Notes under the pieces: model-generated
Databases searched by the model: none
What the model saw: the letters and a program-made list of their open reading frames with translations, nothing else
What the model was told of the DNA's origin: nothing
Position numbers and translations under genes: made by a program
Source of the DNA: Rhizobiales bacterium UBA3584
Lineage (GTDB): Bacteria > Pseudomonadota > Alphaproteobacteria > Rhizobiales > Devosiaceae
Length of the DNA: 29,845 nt
NCBI GenBank assembly: GCA_002375765.1
Contig: DFMV01000066.1
Span: 374-30,218 of the forward strand
Reading direction: 5' to 3'
Shown here: positions 8,368 to 17,204 of the stretch, piece after piece
Position numbering within the stretch: position 1 is the stretch's first letter
Layout of the letters: every line of letters begins with the position of its first letter

Positions 8368-10073
8368 TAATCCCCGATGGGTGCGCTTGGGTCCAGCCCG
8401 TGGAGCAGCTTTGGCGTGGCGCGTTCGGTAACCGCGCCTTCTTCATCTACGTCAATGGCAATGCGCCACTGGAACATGGCCTCGCGCTCGCGCCCGGCCA
8501 CCCAGTACACATCACCCAGATGGTCGTTGATTTCAGGGTCCGCAGGCAAAAGATTGACAGCGTCCTCGAGCACTTCAACGGCCTCGTCTATGCGGCCCAG
8601 CTTATAGAAGGCCCAGCCCAGACTGTCGACGATATAGCCGTTGCGCGGTGAGAGTTCGACGGCCTGCTCGATCATCTTGAGCGCCTCTTCAAGGTTCTCG
8701 CCGCGATCCACCCAGGTATAGCCGAGATAATTCAGGACATCGGGGTGGTTGGGCCGCAGTTCGAGCGCCTTGAGAAAGTCGGCTTCGGCCCGTTCCCACT
8801 GCTTGGCGCGCTCATAGGAAATGCCGCGCACATAATAGAAGCGCCAATCGTTGGGACGGGCAGGATCAAGCCGATCTATGACCTCTGAATAGGCCTCTGC
8901 CGCCTCTTCCCACCGTTGGGCGTAACGCAGCGTGTCGCCCAGGATACCCTGCACTTCCTGATTGTCGGGGTGGGAGACAGCGATATTTTGAAGACGGGAA
9001 ATGGCGGCTTCACGATCGCCCCGCAGATCGATGTTTTCAGCGAGGCGCACCAGCGCGTTGATACGCAGGGGAGAATCGTTGGGGACGGCCTCGAAGATCG
9101 CGTCGGCCTCGTCATAGCGCCCGGCGCTGGCCAAAAGCTCACCAAGTGAAATTGAAATGATCGCCGCTTCGGGATCAAGGTAGTTGGCAAGCCGCAGGAA
9201 GCCGACGCCGAGCTGAATCGAACCGTCGCGGGCCAGTGCCGTGCCCAGACCATGAAGCATTTCAGCAGCGCCCGATTGGACGGATCCGGCAAAAAGTCCG
9301 GGCCTTTTGCCGTTGGCGATAGGCTCGCGCAGGGAATCGACCACTGGATGTTCGACACCCTGTTCAGCAAAGGCGTCCAACACGGCCTGCGCTTCTTCGA
9401 ACCGTCCTGCATTGCCTAGCATACGGATGTAGGCTTCGGCGATGCGCGGAACGAGCGGATCGAGCTCGTAAGCCTCGCGGGCCAGATCGATCGCTGCTTC
9501 TCGCTCACCGCCGACATCGGCCAGAATGGCACGATGGAAGATGATGAACTCGCCAAACCCGCCCTGCCCGACCTGGCTGAGAATAGCGTTTGCAGCGTCC
9601 ATATCGCCTTCGCCGACCTTGGCCCAGGCGCGGGTAACCGAGGCGATGATGCCGACCAGCGAGGCCTCCGGCACGCGCGAGAGCAACTGATCGGCCGAGG
9701 CGTAACGGCGCTGCTTGAGCGCAACGGACCCCAGAACAAGATGAGCGAGCTCGTCTTCGGGGTTCAGATCGACGACATGCTGGGCCATGGTGGCCGCTTC
9801 TGAAATCTCCCCGGCCAGCAGATAGGCAAGGAAAGCCTGGCTGGAGTAGACCGGGTTCTCCCAGTCACGCTCTGCCGCCTGCATGAACAGCGACGCGGCG
9901 CGGCGCGCATCGAGCGCATCAATGGCGGCAAGCCCGGCCAGATAGCTGCCCATAGTACTCGACACGCGCATAGGCAGGACGTCCTGCTGCGCGAAAGAAG
10001 GCGAAAGTGGAACGCCGACAAAGAGCGCGGCGACGACCAGGGCATGGATCGGCCGTTTAAGCAGCTTTAGCAC
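8367..10073 (-). CDS. Secreted or periplasmic TPR-repeat protein
   Basis: The 568-residue protein has a signal peptide (MLKLLKRPIH then a hydrophobic core, cleavage near SFA at residue 28). It consists almost wholly of tetratricopeptide repeats; the clearest are near the C-terminus, such as 'NHPDVLNYLGYTWVDRG' followed by 'NGYIVDSLGWAFYKLGRIDEA'. TPR proteins act as scaffolds. This one sits directly upstream of ispE and overlaps it by one base. The GTG at 10073 is chosen because it starts a proper signal peptide and has AGGA six bases upstream. The open TTG extension to 10142 would bury the signal peptide. Its partners are unknown. Confidence 0.85.
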   Translation of the reverse strand: MLKLLKRPIHALVVAALFVGVPLSPSFAQQDVLPMRVSSTMGSYLAGLAAIDALDARRAASLFMQAAERDWENPVYSSQAFLAYLLAGEISEAATMAQHVVDLNPEDELAHLVLGSVALKQRRYASADQLLSRVPEASLVGIIASVTRAWAKVGEGDMDAANAILSQVGQGGFGEFIIFHRAILADVGGEREAAIDLAREAYELDPLVPRIAEAYIRMLGNAGRFEEAQAVLDAFAEQGVEHPVVDSLREPIANGKRPGLFAGSVQSGAAEMLHGLGTALARDGSIQLGVGFLRLANYLDPEAAIISISLGELLASAGRYDEADAIFEAVPNDSPLRINALVRLAENIDLRGDREAAISRLQNIAVSHPDNQEVQGILGDTLRYAQRWEEAAEAYSEVIDRLDPARPNDWRFYYVRGISYERAKQWERAEADFLKALELRPNHPDVLNYLGYTWVDRGENLEEALKMIEQAVELSPRNGYIVDSLGWAFYKLGRIDEAVEVLEDAVNLLPADPEINDHLGDVYWVAGREREAMFQWRIAIDVDEEGAVTERATPKLLHGLDPSAPIGD

Positions 10074-10228
10074 GATTGTTCCTGAACTCCTCGCTTTGCA
10101 GGCCAAAACCGACCCATCATCTCCAATAGCCAAACGCGGCAATCCTGTCGATTGTTGGGCGCAACGGCTAACGAGACCTTTTCACGCAAATGCACGGGGG
10201 CCGCAAGCCTTGGCGGCTCACGCGATTT

Positions 10229-11881
10229 TCACATTCCCGAATAGTTGGGGCCGCTTCCGCCTTCGGGTGGCACCCAGTTGATGTTCTGGGCCGGGTCCTT
10301 GATGTCGCACGTCTTGCAGTGCACGCAGTTCTGGGCGTTGATCCTGAACACCGGATCGCCCGCTTCCTCGACCACCTCGTAAACCCCGGCCGGGCAATAG
10401 AGCGGCGCGGGTTCGCCATATTTGGGGAGGTTGTCCCGAATCGGCACTTCGGGATCGGTCAGCCGCAAATGGACGGGCTGATCCTCCTCATGGGCGATAT
10501 TGGCGCGATAGACCGATTCGGTGCGCGAGAAACTGGTTTTGCCATCCGGCTTGGGGTAGGCGATGGGGGTCACTTCGGCGATCGGCTTAAGCCGCGCGAA
10601 ATCGGGCTTGTCGGAAACCAGGCCACCCAAGGGAGAGAGTTTGGCGAGGCTCGAAACCCACATATCGGCGCCGGCCAGCCCGACCCCCACAAAGGTGCCC
10701 AGCTTGCTCCAGAGCGGCTTGACGGCCCGGACGGGATAGAGATCATCGCGGATGCCGGTGGAGAGAATTGCTTCGTCCAGCGTTGCGATTTCGTCATTGG
10801 CGCGGCCGGCGGTAATGGCGCTTGCAACTTCGGCGGCGGCGGCCATACCTGAGCGGATGGCGTTATGGATGGCCTTCAAACGCGGCACGTTCATGAAACC
10901 AGCCGAGCACCCGATCAGCGCTCCTCCCGGGAAGGCCATTTTGGGAATCGATTGCCAGCCGCCCGACGTCAGCGCGCGCGCGCCGTAGGAAAGACAGGTG
11001 GCGCCTTCGAGCAGTTTGGCGATTTCGGGATGCTGCTTGAAGCGCTGGAATTCACCGAACGGTGAAAATGTGGGGTTCTCGTAGTCGAGATGGGCGACCA
11101 GCCCCAGATAGATCTTGTTGTCCTGAGCGTGATAGCAAAAGCCGCCACCGCTGGTGGAGTTGCCCATGGGGTAGCCCATGAAATGGGTGACCTTGCCCGG
11201 CTTGTGTTTTGCCGGATCAATTTCCCAGATTTCCTTGATGCCTAGCCCGTATTTCTGGGCGGCGCGGCCCTCCGCCAGACCGAATTTCGCGATCAGGCGC
11301 TTGGCGAGCGATCCGCGAGCGCCCTCAGCGATAAGTGTATATTTGGCGCGCAGTTCGATGCCGGGGGTGAAGGTCGGCTTCTGGCTTCCGTCACGGGCAA
11401 CGCCCATATCGCCGGTGACGATACCGAGGATTTCGCCATTCTCGCCGGTAATAAAATCAGCCGCGGCGGTACCGGGGAAGATATCAACCCCTAGCGCCTC
11501 GGCCTGTTCGGCCAGCCAGCGGCACAGATCGCCGAGTGAAATGATGACAGCGCCCTTTGTCTTCATGATCGGTGGAATCAGAAGATCGGGGAAAGCGATG
11601 GCAGATTTTTCGGTGAGATAGACGAAGCTGTCCTCGGTGACGTCGGGACCGACCGGGGCGCCTTTTTCGCGCCAATCGGGGATTAGGGTGTCAAGACCAG
11701 CAGGGTCCATGACGGCACCTGAAAGGATATGACCGCCGATATCGGCGGATTTTTCAACGACGACGATTTCGAGATCGGGGGATTTCTGTTTCAGCGCAAT
11801 GGCCGCCGACAGTCCGGCCGGGCCGGCACCGACGATCACCACGCCGGTTTCCATCATCTCGCGTTCGATCGCATCGGCCAT
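10229..11881 (-). CDS. Electron transfer flavoprotein-ubiquinone oxidoreductase
   Basis: This membrane-associated FAD and 4Fe-4S enzyme passes electrons from electron transfer flavoprotein to ubiquinone, linking fatty-acid and amino-acid oxidation to the respiratory chain. The 550-residue protein has the N-terminal FAD Rossmann motif [14 protein letters not shown] at about residues 14-27. It also has the conserved [11 protein letters not shown] segment and HFMGYPMG. Four cluster cysteines lie near the end (496, 519, 522, 525; the last three in NCVHCKTC). The spacing matches the human enzyme closely. It is divergent from the uracil-DNA glycosylase gene, and about 155 bases separate its end from the TPR gene. 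Confidence 0.96.
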   Translation of the reverse strand: MADAIEREMMETGVVIVGAGPAGLSAAIALKQKSPDLEIVVVEKSADIGGHILSGAVMDPAGLDTLIPDWREKGAPVGPDVTEDSFVYLTEKSAIAFPDLLIPPIMKTKGAVIISLGDLCRWLAEQAEALGVDIFPGTAAADFITGENGEILGIVTGDMGVARDGSQKPTFTPGIELRAKYTLIAEGARGSLAKRLIAKFGLAEGRAAQKYGLGIKEIWEIDPAKHKPGKVTHFMGYPMGNSTSGGGFCYHAQDNKIYLGLVAHLDYENPTFSPFGEFQRFKQHPEIAKLLEGATCLSYGARALTSGGWQSIPKMAFPGGALIGCSAGFMNVPRLKAIHNAIRSGMAAAAEVASAITAGRANDEIATLDEAILSTGIRDDLYPVRAVKPLWSKLGTFVGVGLAGADMWVSSLAKLSPLGGLVSDKPDFARLKPIAEVTPIAYPKPDGKTSFSRTESVYRANIAHEEDQPVHLRLTDPEVPIRDNLPKYGEPAPLYCPAGVYEVVEEAGDPVFRINAQNCVHCKTCDIKDPAQNINWVPPEGGSGPNYSGM

Positions 11882-11939
11882 AAGTCATTCCCAAGTGAGG
11901 TGGAAGCGCAGGTCGCGGTGTGACATAACAAAAATTGAC

Positions 11940-12755
11940 ATGACAAATCGACAGCTAAATCGCGAAGAAATTCTGGCCACGCTCGACTGGTACGTCGCGG
12001 CGGGGATCGATATCGCGGTTGGTGAAGAGCCGGTGGACCGGTTTGCACAGTCGGCAATCAAGCCCGCTCCCTCTCAGCGGCGGACCGCCCCGTCCATCGT
12101 AGCGCAAGCGGCGCAGCCCGCGACCCCGCCCCTGCCCGTGGCGGGCGGCCCGGCAGATGTCGATCCAAGCGAGGCGCGCGCAATGGCGTCGAGCGCCACA
12201 AGCCTTGAGCAATTGCGCGGCATGCTCGAAACCTTCGACGGGTGCGGGCTGAAACTGCGGGCCACAAATCTGGTGTTTGCCGATGGAAACCCGGATGCCG
12301 AGATCATGCTGGTGGGCGAGGCGCCGGGGCGCGAAGAGGACTTGCAGGGCAAGCCGTTCGTGGGCCGATCAGGGCAATTGCTCGACCGGATGCTGGGTGC
12401 CATCGGGCTGGACCGGACCAAGGTCTATATCGCCAACACCGTTCCTTGGCGGCCACCGGGCAACAGGACGCCGTCGCCATCGGAAGTTGCCGTATGCCTG
12501 CCGTTTCTCTATCGGCAGATCGAACTCGTCGCCCCCAAAGTGCTGGTGGCGCTGGGCGGGGCCTCAGCATCGACGCTTTTCGAAACCAATACCGGGATCA
12601 CACGATTGCGTGGGCAATGGCGTGACCTGACGGTCGGCTCCCATTCAATGCGCGCGGTGGCAACGCTGCATCCGGCATATTTGTTACGCCAGCCGGCCGC
12701 AAAACGGCTCGCCTGGGCCGACCTGCTTTCGGTCAAGGCGGCGCTGGAAACCTAA
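11940..12755 (+). CDS. Uracil-DNA glycosylase, family-4-like with degenerate Fe-S ligands
   Basis: The 271-residue protein matches the family 4/5 uracil-DNA glycosylase superfamily, which removes uracil from DNA. It has GEAPGREED at 126-134, [12 protein letters not shown] and the loop HPAYLLR at 244-250. The first 95 residues are a low-complexity Pro/Ala-rich extension. Aligned by eye with Thermus UDGa (Cys-x-x-Cys, KCRPP, KIC), two of four Fe-S ligand positions are cysteine (Cys102, Cys186). The other two are Phe99 and Trp170. The ATG at 11940 is chosen because homology starts there. It has been annotated elsewhere as a phage-type DNA polymerase-related protein, a naming artefact of this family. 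Confidence 0.85.
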   Translation: MTNRQLNREEILATLDWYVAAGIDIAVGEEPVDRFAQSAIKPAPSQRRTAPSIVAQAAQPATPPLPVAGGPADVDPSEARAMASSATSLEQLRGMLETFDGCGLKLRATNLVFADGNPDAEIMLVGEAPGREEDLQGKPFVGRSGQLLDRMLGAIGLDRTKVYIANTVPWRPPGNRTPSPSEVAVCLPFLYRQIELVAPKVLVALGGASASTLFETNTGITRLRGQWRDLTVGSHSMRAVATLHPAYLLRQPAAKRLAWADLLSVKAALET

Positions 12756-12772
12756 CCAGAAGGATTTTCGCT

Positions 12773-13666
12773 TTGGGCAAACGCATCGTCTTTACCGGTG
12801 GCAGCGGGAAAGCCGGCCGTCATGTTGTTCCTTATCTGCTTGATCAAGGACACGAGGTCTTCAATATCGATCTGCGGCCGCTCGACCATCCGGGCGTCAA
12901 CACGCTGTCAGCCGACCTGACCAACAGCGGAGAGGCGTTCAATGCGCTCTCGATGCATTTCGGATTTGAAGGTCTTGAGAGTGGAAATGGCCCTGCCCCG
13001 GTTGATGCGGTTGTGCATTTTGCCGCCGTGCCCCGCATTCTGCTCAAGCCGGACAATGTGACATTCCAGGCCAATACCGTTTCGACCTACAATGTGATCG
13101 AAGCGGCGGTGAAACTGGGGATCCGGAAAATCATCATCGCCTCAAGCGAGACGACCTATGGGGTCTGCTTTGCCGAGGGCGACAAGGATTACCACTGCTT
13201 TCCGCTCGAGGAAGACTATGACGTCGACCCGATGGACAGCTACGGGCTGTCCAAGGTGGTCAATGAAAAAACGGCCCGGGCGTTCGCCATGCGCTCGGGC
13301 GCCGATATTTACGCGCTGCGGATCGGCAATGTGGTCGAGCCGCATGAATACCCCAAGTTCAAGAACTTCCTCACCAACCCCGCCTCGCGCAAGCGCAATG
13401 CCTGGAGCTATATCGATGCACGCGATCTGGGCCAGATCGTCGATCTTGCCATTGCAAAGGACGGGCTGGGCTTTGAAGTGTTCAATGCGGTGAACGATAC
13501 GATCACTGCAGACGAGCCGACGACGGACTTTCTGGCAAAATGGGCACCCAATACACCGATCATGCGAGAGATGGGGCCAAATGAAGCGCCAATCTCCAAC
13601 CGGAAAGTCCGCGAAGTTCTGGGCTTTGTCGAACAGCACAACTGGCGGAAATACCTGCCTCGATAG
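12773..13666 (+). CDS. NAD-dependent epimerase/dehydratase (extended SDR)
   Basis: The 297-residue short-chain dehydrogenase-type enzyme has the NAD-binding pattern GGSGKAG at about 9-15 and IDLRP after the second strand. The catalytic Ser at about 124-125 precedes TTYG, and the Tyr157-x3-Lys161 pair lies in DSYGLSKVVNEK. The substrate is probably a sugar nucleotide or a related sugar. The start is a TTG with AGAAGGA about eight bases before it, which fits better than any later ATG. It lies 17 bases after the glycosylase stop and may be co-transcribed. The substrate cannot be told from sequence, and no sugar-biosynthesis neighbours are present. Confidence 0.85.
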   Translation: MGKRIVFTGGSGKAGRHVVPYLLDQGHEVFNIDLRPLDHPGVNTLSADLTNSGEAFNALSMHFGFEGLESGNGPAPVDAVVHFAAVPRILLKPDNVTFQANTVSTYNVIEAAVKLGIRKIIIASSETTYGVCFAEGDKDYHCFPLEEDYDVDPMDSYGLSKVVNEKTARAFAMRSGADIYALRIGNVVEPHEYPKFKNFLTNPASRKRNAWSYIDARDLGQIVDLAIAKDGLGFEVFNAVNDTITADEPTTDFLAKWAPNTPIMREMGPNEAPISNRKVREVLGFVEQHNWRKYLPR

Positions 13667-13690
13667 CCACTATCGCCTCGTCAGCATCTT

Positions 13691-13724
13691 GTAACTCTTC
13701 ATATTACGTAATATACGAGGTTAC
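13691..13724. promoter_or_regulatory. Nested operator-like dyad before the flavoprotein gene
   Basis: A perfect 14-base palindrome (ATATTACGTAATAT, 13701-13714) is flanked on both sides, five bases away, by GTAAC and its complement GTTAC. The whole structure is symmetric about one point. It lies 45 bases before the start codon of the flavoprotein gene at 13770, and TTGTAA and TAATAT elements overlap it. This is a strong candidate for a repressor or activator site; the regulator is not adjacent and is unknown. Confidence 0.55.
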
Positions 13725-13769
13725 GAGATGACCCTGCCGGTGGCGGGTCGGTAGCTATCGAGGTTTTCC

Positions 13770-14654
13770 ATGATTTACGACGTCATCATCGTTGGCGGCA
13801 GCTATGCAGGTATGTCGGCCGCCTTTCCCCTGGTCCGCGCACGACGCAATGTTCTGGTCATCGACGGGGGCAAACGGCGCAACCGGTTTGCCAGTCATTC
13901 ACATGGCTTTCTGACCCAGGACGGAGTGGCGCCCGACGTAATCGCGGCACAGGCCGGCGTGCAGTTGGCGGCCTATCCGACCCTAACCTCGATCGAGGGC
14001 AACGCCACCAGCGCGGCAAGGGCCGAGGACGGGTTTACGGTCACGCTTGAGGACGGGCGGAATTTTGCAGGCAAACGGCTGATCCTTGCGCATGGGGTGA
14101 CCGACACGCTGCCCGAGATCACCGGCCTCAAAGAGCGGTGGGGGCAGAGCGTCTTCCACTGCCCCTATTGTCACGGCTATGAGCTCAATCAGGGGAAAAT
14201 CGGGGTTGTCGGTGTCGGCGCCATATCCATGCATCACGCCCTGATGCTGCCCGATTGGGGGCAGACGATTTTTCTGCCCAACGGAACGTTCGAGCCCGAC
14301 GCTGATCAATTGGCTCAGCTTGCTGCCCGTGGCACAGCGTTGGAAACCGGAACGATCGCCGAGATCACGGGAAGGGCCGACGTACGGCTCACCGACGGGC
14401 GGGTTCTCTCGTTTGATGGACTGTTCGTTGCCTCGATTGTTTCTCCATCGAGCCCCATTGCCGAACAGCTGGGCTGTGCCATCGAGGAATTGCCCAATGG
14501 GCGCCAGATCGTAACCGACGAGATGAAACAGACCAGCGTGCCACACGTTTTTGCCTGCGGAGACGCTGCGCGGGCAGCCGGATCGGTGCCGCTGGCCGTA
14601 GGAGACGGAGCAATGGCCGGCGCGGCGTGTCACCGGACTCTGATGTTCGGATAA
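13770..14654 (+). CDS. Thioredoxin-reductase-like FAD/NAD(P)H oxidoreductase
   Basis: The 294-residue flavoprotein has a FAD-binding Rossmann motif (VIIVGGSYAGMSAA) at residues 6-18. A CxxC redox pair, CPYC (131 and 134), is followed by HGYE, and a C-terminal FAD segment (FACGDAARA) closes the fold. The layout is that of the small low-molecular-weight thioredoxin reductase family. The CPYCHGYE pattern belongs to a side branch whose electron partners are mostly unknown, so it should not be called thioredoxin reductase outright. GAGG lies about seven bases before the ATG. A nested palindrome upstream suggests regulation, possibly in response to redox stress. Confidence 0.85.
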   Translation: MIYDVIIVGGSYAGMSAAFPLVRARRNVLVIDGGKRRNRFASHSHGFLTQDGVAPDVIAAQAGVQLAAYPTLTSIEGNATSAARAEDGFTVTLEDGRNFAGKRLILAHGVTDTLPEITGLKERWGQSVFHCPYCHGYELNQGKIGVVGVGAISMHHALMLPDWGQTIFLPNGTFEPDADQLAQLAARGTALETGTIAEITGRADVRLTDGRVLSFDGLFVASIVSPSSPIAEQLGCAIEELPNGRQIVTDEMKQTSVPHVFACGDAARAAGSVPLAVGDGAMAGAACHRTLMFG

Positions 14655-14660
14655 GACCGC

Positions 14661-14678
14661 ACCAGATTCTTATCTGGT
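14661..14678. terminator. Hairpin between convergent genes
   Basis: ACCAGAT and ATCTGGT form a perfect stem with a four-base loop (TCTT), seven bases after the flavoprotein stop. It lacks a long T-run but may help terminate the transcript from the plus strand. Confidence 0.4.
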
Positions 14679-14692
14679 CGTGCCGCCGAACC

Positions 14693-14714
14693 GCAAAAGT
14701 GGGACCACTTTTGC
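14693..14714. repeat. Perfect palindromic element (REP-like)
   Basis: GCAAAAGTGG and CCACTTTTGC form a perfect 10-base stem with a two-base spacer, in the 71-base gap between two convergent genes. It could be a bidirectional terminator or a dispersed intergenic palindrome. Similar short AAAAGTGG palindromes recur in alphaproteobacterial intergenic DNA as I recall them; no second complete copy was noticed in this window. Confidence 0.5.
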
Positions 14715-14725
14715 TGGCAGCGCTC

Positions 14726-15691
14726 CTAAACCGGGCTGGACACCTTGCGCACCTTGGCCCGGTCGAGGCCGAGCATGTGCTCGCGATAGATGATGAAGAT
14801 GCCGGCGGCGGTGACGATACTGCCCCCGATCAGCATTTCGATGGTCGGCACTTCGTGGAAAACCAGAAAGCCGATGGCGATCGAGAGGATCATCGAGGAA
14901 TATTCAAACGGAGCGACGGTGGTCAGTTCGGCGTGGCGATAGCTCTCGGTCAGAAGAATCTGCCCCACGCCACCGCAAACGCCGGCCCCCATGAGGATCA
15001 AGGCTTCTTCGAGGCTCAACGGCAACCAGCCGAAGGGTATAGAAGCCAGACCAATGACCGTGCTGACCAGCGAAAAATAGATGACGATGGTGGCGCTGCG
15101 CTCCGTCTTGACCAGATTGCGCACTGTGAGCATTGCAGCTGCCGAGACCATGCAGGCGGAAAACGCTGCGAGGGCACCGATCGCCTGTGGCCCGAGCGTC
15201 GCGGCATCGCTTGAGAGGAAGGTCAGGCGCGGCCACATGATAATGATGACCCCAACGAGCCCCACCACCACCGCGCTCCAGCGGAACAGCCTGATCTTTT
15301 CGCGCAGGAACACGGCCGAGAAAATGACGATGAACAGAGGCGTCGCGTAGTTGATGGTTGTGGCTTCGGGGAGCGGCAGGCGCGTAAGGCCAAAAAAGAT
15401 CAGGATCATGCCGCCTGTTCCCAGGATGCCGCGAAGGATGTGAGAGCCGAGCCGCGTCGTCTTGAAGCCGTCCAGCAACTGCCCACGCATGCCCAGGATG
15501 AGAAAGACCGGGACCAGCGCAAAGGCCGAGCGGAAAAAGATCAACTGGCCGACCGGGACCCCTTCAGCCCCCTTGATGACGGCGCTCATGGCAACAAAAA
15601 CGAAGACCGAGGCGACTTTGAGCCCAATGCCCAGCATCACGTTCCGGCGGGGCATCGCGGTTGCGGACGGGGACTGGGCAGACTCGGACAC
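14726..15691 (-). CDS. EamA/DMT-superfamily transporter
   Basis: The 321-residue protein has about ten hydrophobic helices arranged as two five-helix EamA repeats. Examples are 'VFVFVAMSAVIKGAEGVPVGQLIFFRSAF' in the first half and GGVGQILLTESYRHAELT in the second. Members export or import small metabolites such as amino acids; the substrate is unknown. The start is a GTG at 15691 with no good Shine-Dalgarno. An internal ATG twelve codons in is a plausible alternative and would still keep all helices. It is divergent from the MFS transporter. Confidence 0.88.
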   Translation of the reverse strand: MSESAQSPSATAMPRRNVMLGIGLKVASVFVFVAMSAVIKGAEGVPVGQLIFFRSAFALVPVFLILGMRGQLLDGFKTTRLGSHILRGILGTGGMILIFFGLTRLPLPEATTINYATPLFIVIFSAVFLREKIRLFRWSAVVVGLVGVIIIMWPRLTFLSSDAATLGPQAIGALAAFSACMVSAAAMLTVRNLVKTERSATIVIYFSLVSTVIGLASIPFGWLPLSLEEALILMGAGVCGGVGQILLTESYRHAELTTVAPFEYSSMILSIAIGFLVFHEVPTIEMLIGGSIVTAAGIFIIYREHMLGLDRAKVRKVSSPV

Positions 15692-15899
15692 CGGATAAAG
15701 CTTTCGGAGAAAAAATGATGCGCGTGGGCAGGAAGGTCGGCTCTATGGCTAGCCCCGTTTCCCGGACCTGACAAGCGGAGGAACAATTTTTCGGCCTTTG
15801 CAGAAACGAATTGCAATGCGGTCACGTTTGCGCGGTAGGCACGACCGGATGAACGCGCTAACCTGCGCCTCAAACAAGAGAACCGCCCAAGGTCCCCAC

Positions 15900-17201
15900 A
15901 TGTCGCAAATGGTCAAGATTTCCGCACTTTTGATGTCGTCCGCCCTGCTGATGATTGCAGGAGGGATGCACGGGCTTATTTTGCCAGTGCGCGGGGCCGA
16001 AGAGGGGTTTTCCCTGCTGGCGCTGGGCCTGATCGGGACCGGCTGGTCCATCGGATTCATTTCCGGATCGATTTCCGTGCCTCATCTGGTGCGCCGAGTG
16101 GGCCACATACGGGCCTATGCCGTCATGGCGGCCATTGCCTGCATGACCATTCTGCTCAACCTCATTTTCGTTCACGACGCAGCATGGATTTTCCTGCGCA
16201 TCTTTTCAGGCTTCTGCTTTGCCGGGGCAGCCATGGTGGTGGAGAGCTGGCTCAACGAGGTTTCGGACAACGAAAGCCGCGGCACCACGTTCTCGATCTA
16301 TGTGAGCGTGACGCTGTTTGCGTCGACCGCTGGACAGATGATCATCGCGGCAACAGGCGTAGCCGGATATATCCCTTTCGTTCTGGCCGCCATCGCCTAT
16401 ATCGCGGCGGTGCTGCCGACGGCTGTCACCCGCACGCCGCAGCCAGCTCCGCTGCAGGCCGTGAGCCTCGATGTCCGCACACTTTACCAGACGTCCCCCA
16501 TTGCCGTGGTGGCAGCCTTTTCGGTGGGCATGGCCAACGGGGCCTTCGGCACCCTGGCACCGGTTTATGGTATCGAGCGCGGGTTTTCGACGGCGACGAT
16601 CGCCTATCTGATGAGCCTCGCCATTGTCGCGGGGGCGATCGCGCAGGTACCCCTTGGACGGCTTTCCGACAGGATAGACCGACGCAAGGTGATGATGGGC
16701 GTTGCGATCATCGGTTCCGTAGCAGGCATCTTGGCCATCCTGCTCAATCCGGGCGAGAATCTCCTGCTCTATGGGTTGTTCGCCCTCTATGGGCTGGCGG
16801 CCTATTCGCTCTACGCCATCGCCGTGGCGCATGCCAACGACTTTGCCGATGACGGCAGCTTCGCAAAGATTGCCTCGGGCATGCTGCTGGTTTTGGGCTC
16901 AGGGCAGATGCTGGGGCCGATTGTCGCCTCTATGACCATGCAATGGTTGGGACCGGTGGCGATGTTCATAGTGCCGGTGGCTTTTCACGGGGCGCTTGCC
17001 GCAACCGCCTATTTCCGTATGCGGATCCGCGATGCTGCTCCTGCCGAGGATCGGGCACCGTTCCAGCCCATGCCTTCGGAACGACTGGTGACGGGCGAAA
17101 CGCTCAATCTCGACCCGCGCTCGGAGGAGAACGGGTTCGAGTTCGAAGAAGATGCCGGAGAAGCGCCCTCCCCGGACGGCATCGAACCGCAACAAGGTTG
17201 A
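15900..17201 (+). CDS. Major facilitator superfamily transporter (YcaD-like)
   Basis: The 433-residue protein has about 12 predicted membrane helices and a hydrophilic C-terminal tail of roughly 50 residues rich in Glu and Pro. The loop motif LGRLSDRIDRRKVMMG after the seventh helix is the classic MFS intracellular A-type motif. The first half includes GLILPVRGAEEGFS and SCVPHL-type positions seen in the YcaD/YfkF group. The substrate is unknown. The chosen ATG has AAGGT six bases upstream; the frame is open further to 15798 but homology begins at the chosen start. moaB follows after three bases, so the pair is probably co-transcribed. Confidence 0.87.
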   Translation: MSQMVKISALLMSSALLMIAGGMHGLILPVRGAEEGFSLLALGLIGTGWSIGFISGSISVPHLVRRVGHIRAYAVMAAIACMTILLNLIFVHDAAWIFLRIFSGFCFAGAAMVVESWLNEVSDNESRGTTFSIYVSVTLFASTAGQMIIAATGVAGYIPFVLAAIAYIAAVLPTAVTRTPQPAPLQAVSLDVRTLYQTSPIAVVAAFSVGMANGAFGTLAPVYGIERGFSTATIAYLMSLAIVAGAIAQVPLGRLSDRIDRRKVMMGVAIIGSVAGILAILLNPGENLLLYGLFALYGLAAYSLYAIAVAHANDFADDGSFAKIASGMLLVLGSGQMLGPIVASMTMQWLGPVAMFIVPVAFHGALAATAYFRMRIRDAAPAEDRAPFQPMPSERLVTGETLNLDPRSEENGFEFEEDAGEAPSPDGIEPQQG

Positions 17202-17204
17202 ACC

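Noticed and set aside
10074..10228. Promoter or terminator between the ETF-QO and TPR genes
   Set aside because: Only a weak five-base stem and no convincing -35/-10 pair could be found, so nothing was annotated.
15692..15899. Possible metal-regulator box in the eamA / MFS gap (TTGCA repeats)
   Set aside because: The TTGCA copies are direct and imperfect, and do not match a known Fur, Mur or Irr site well enough.
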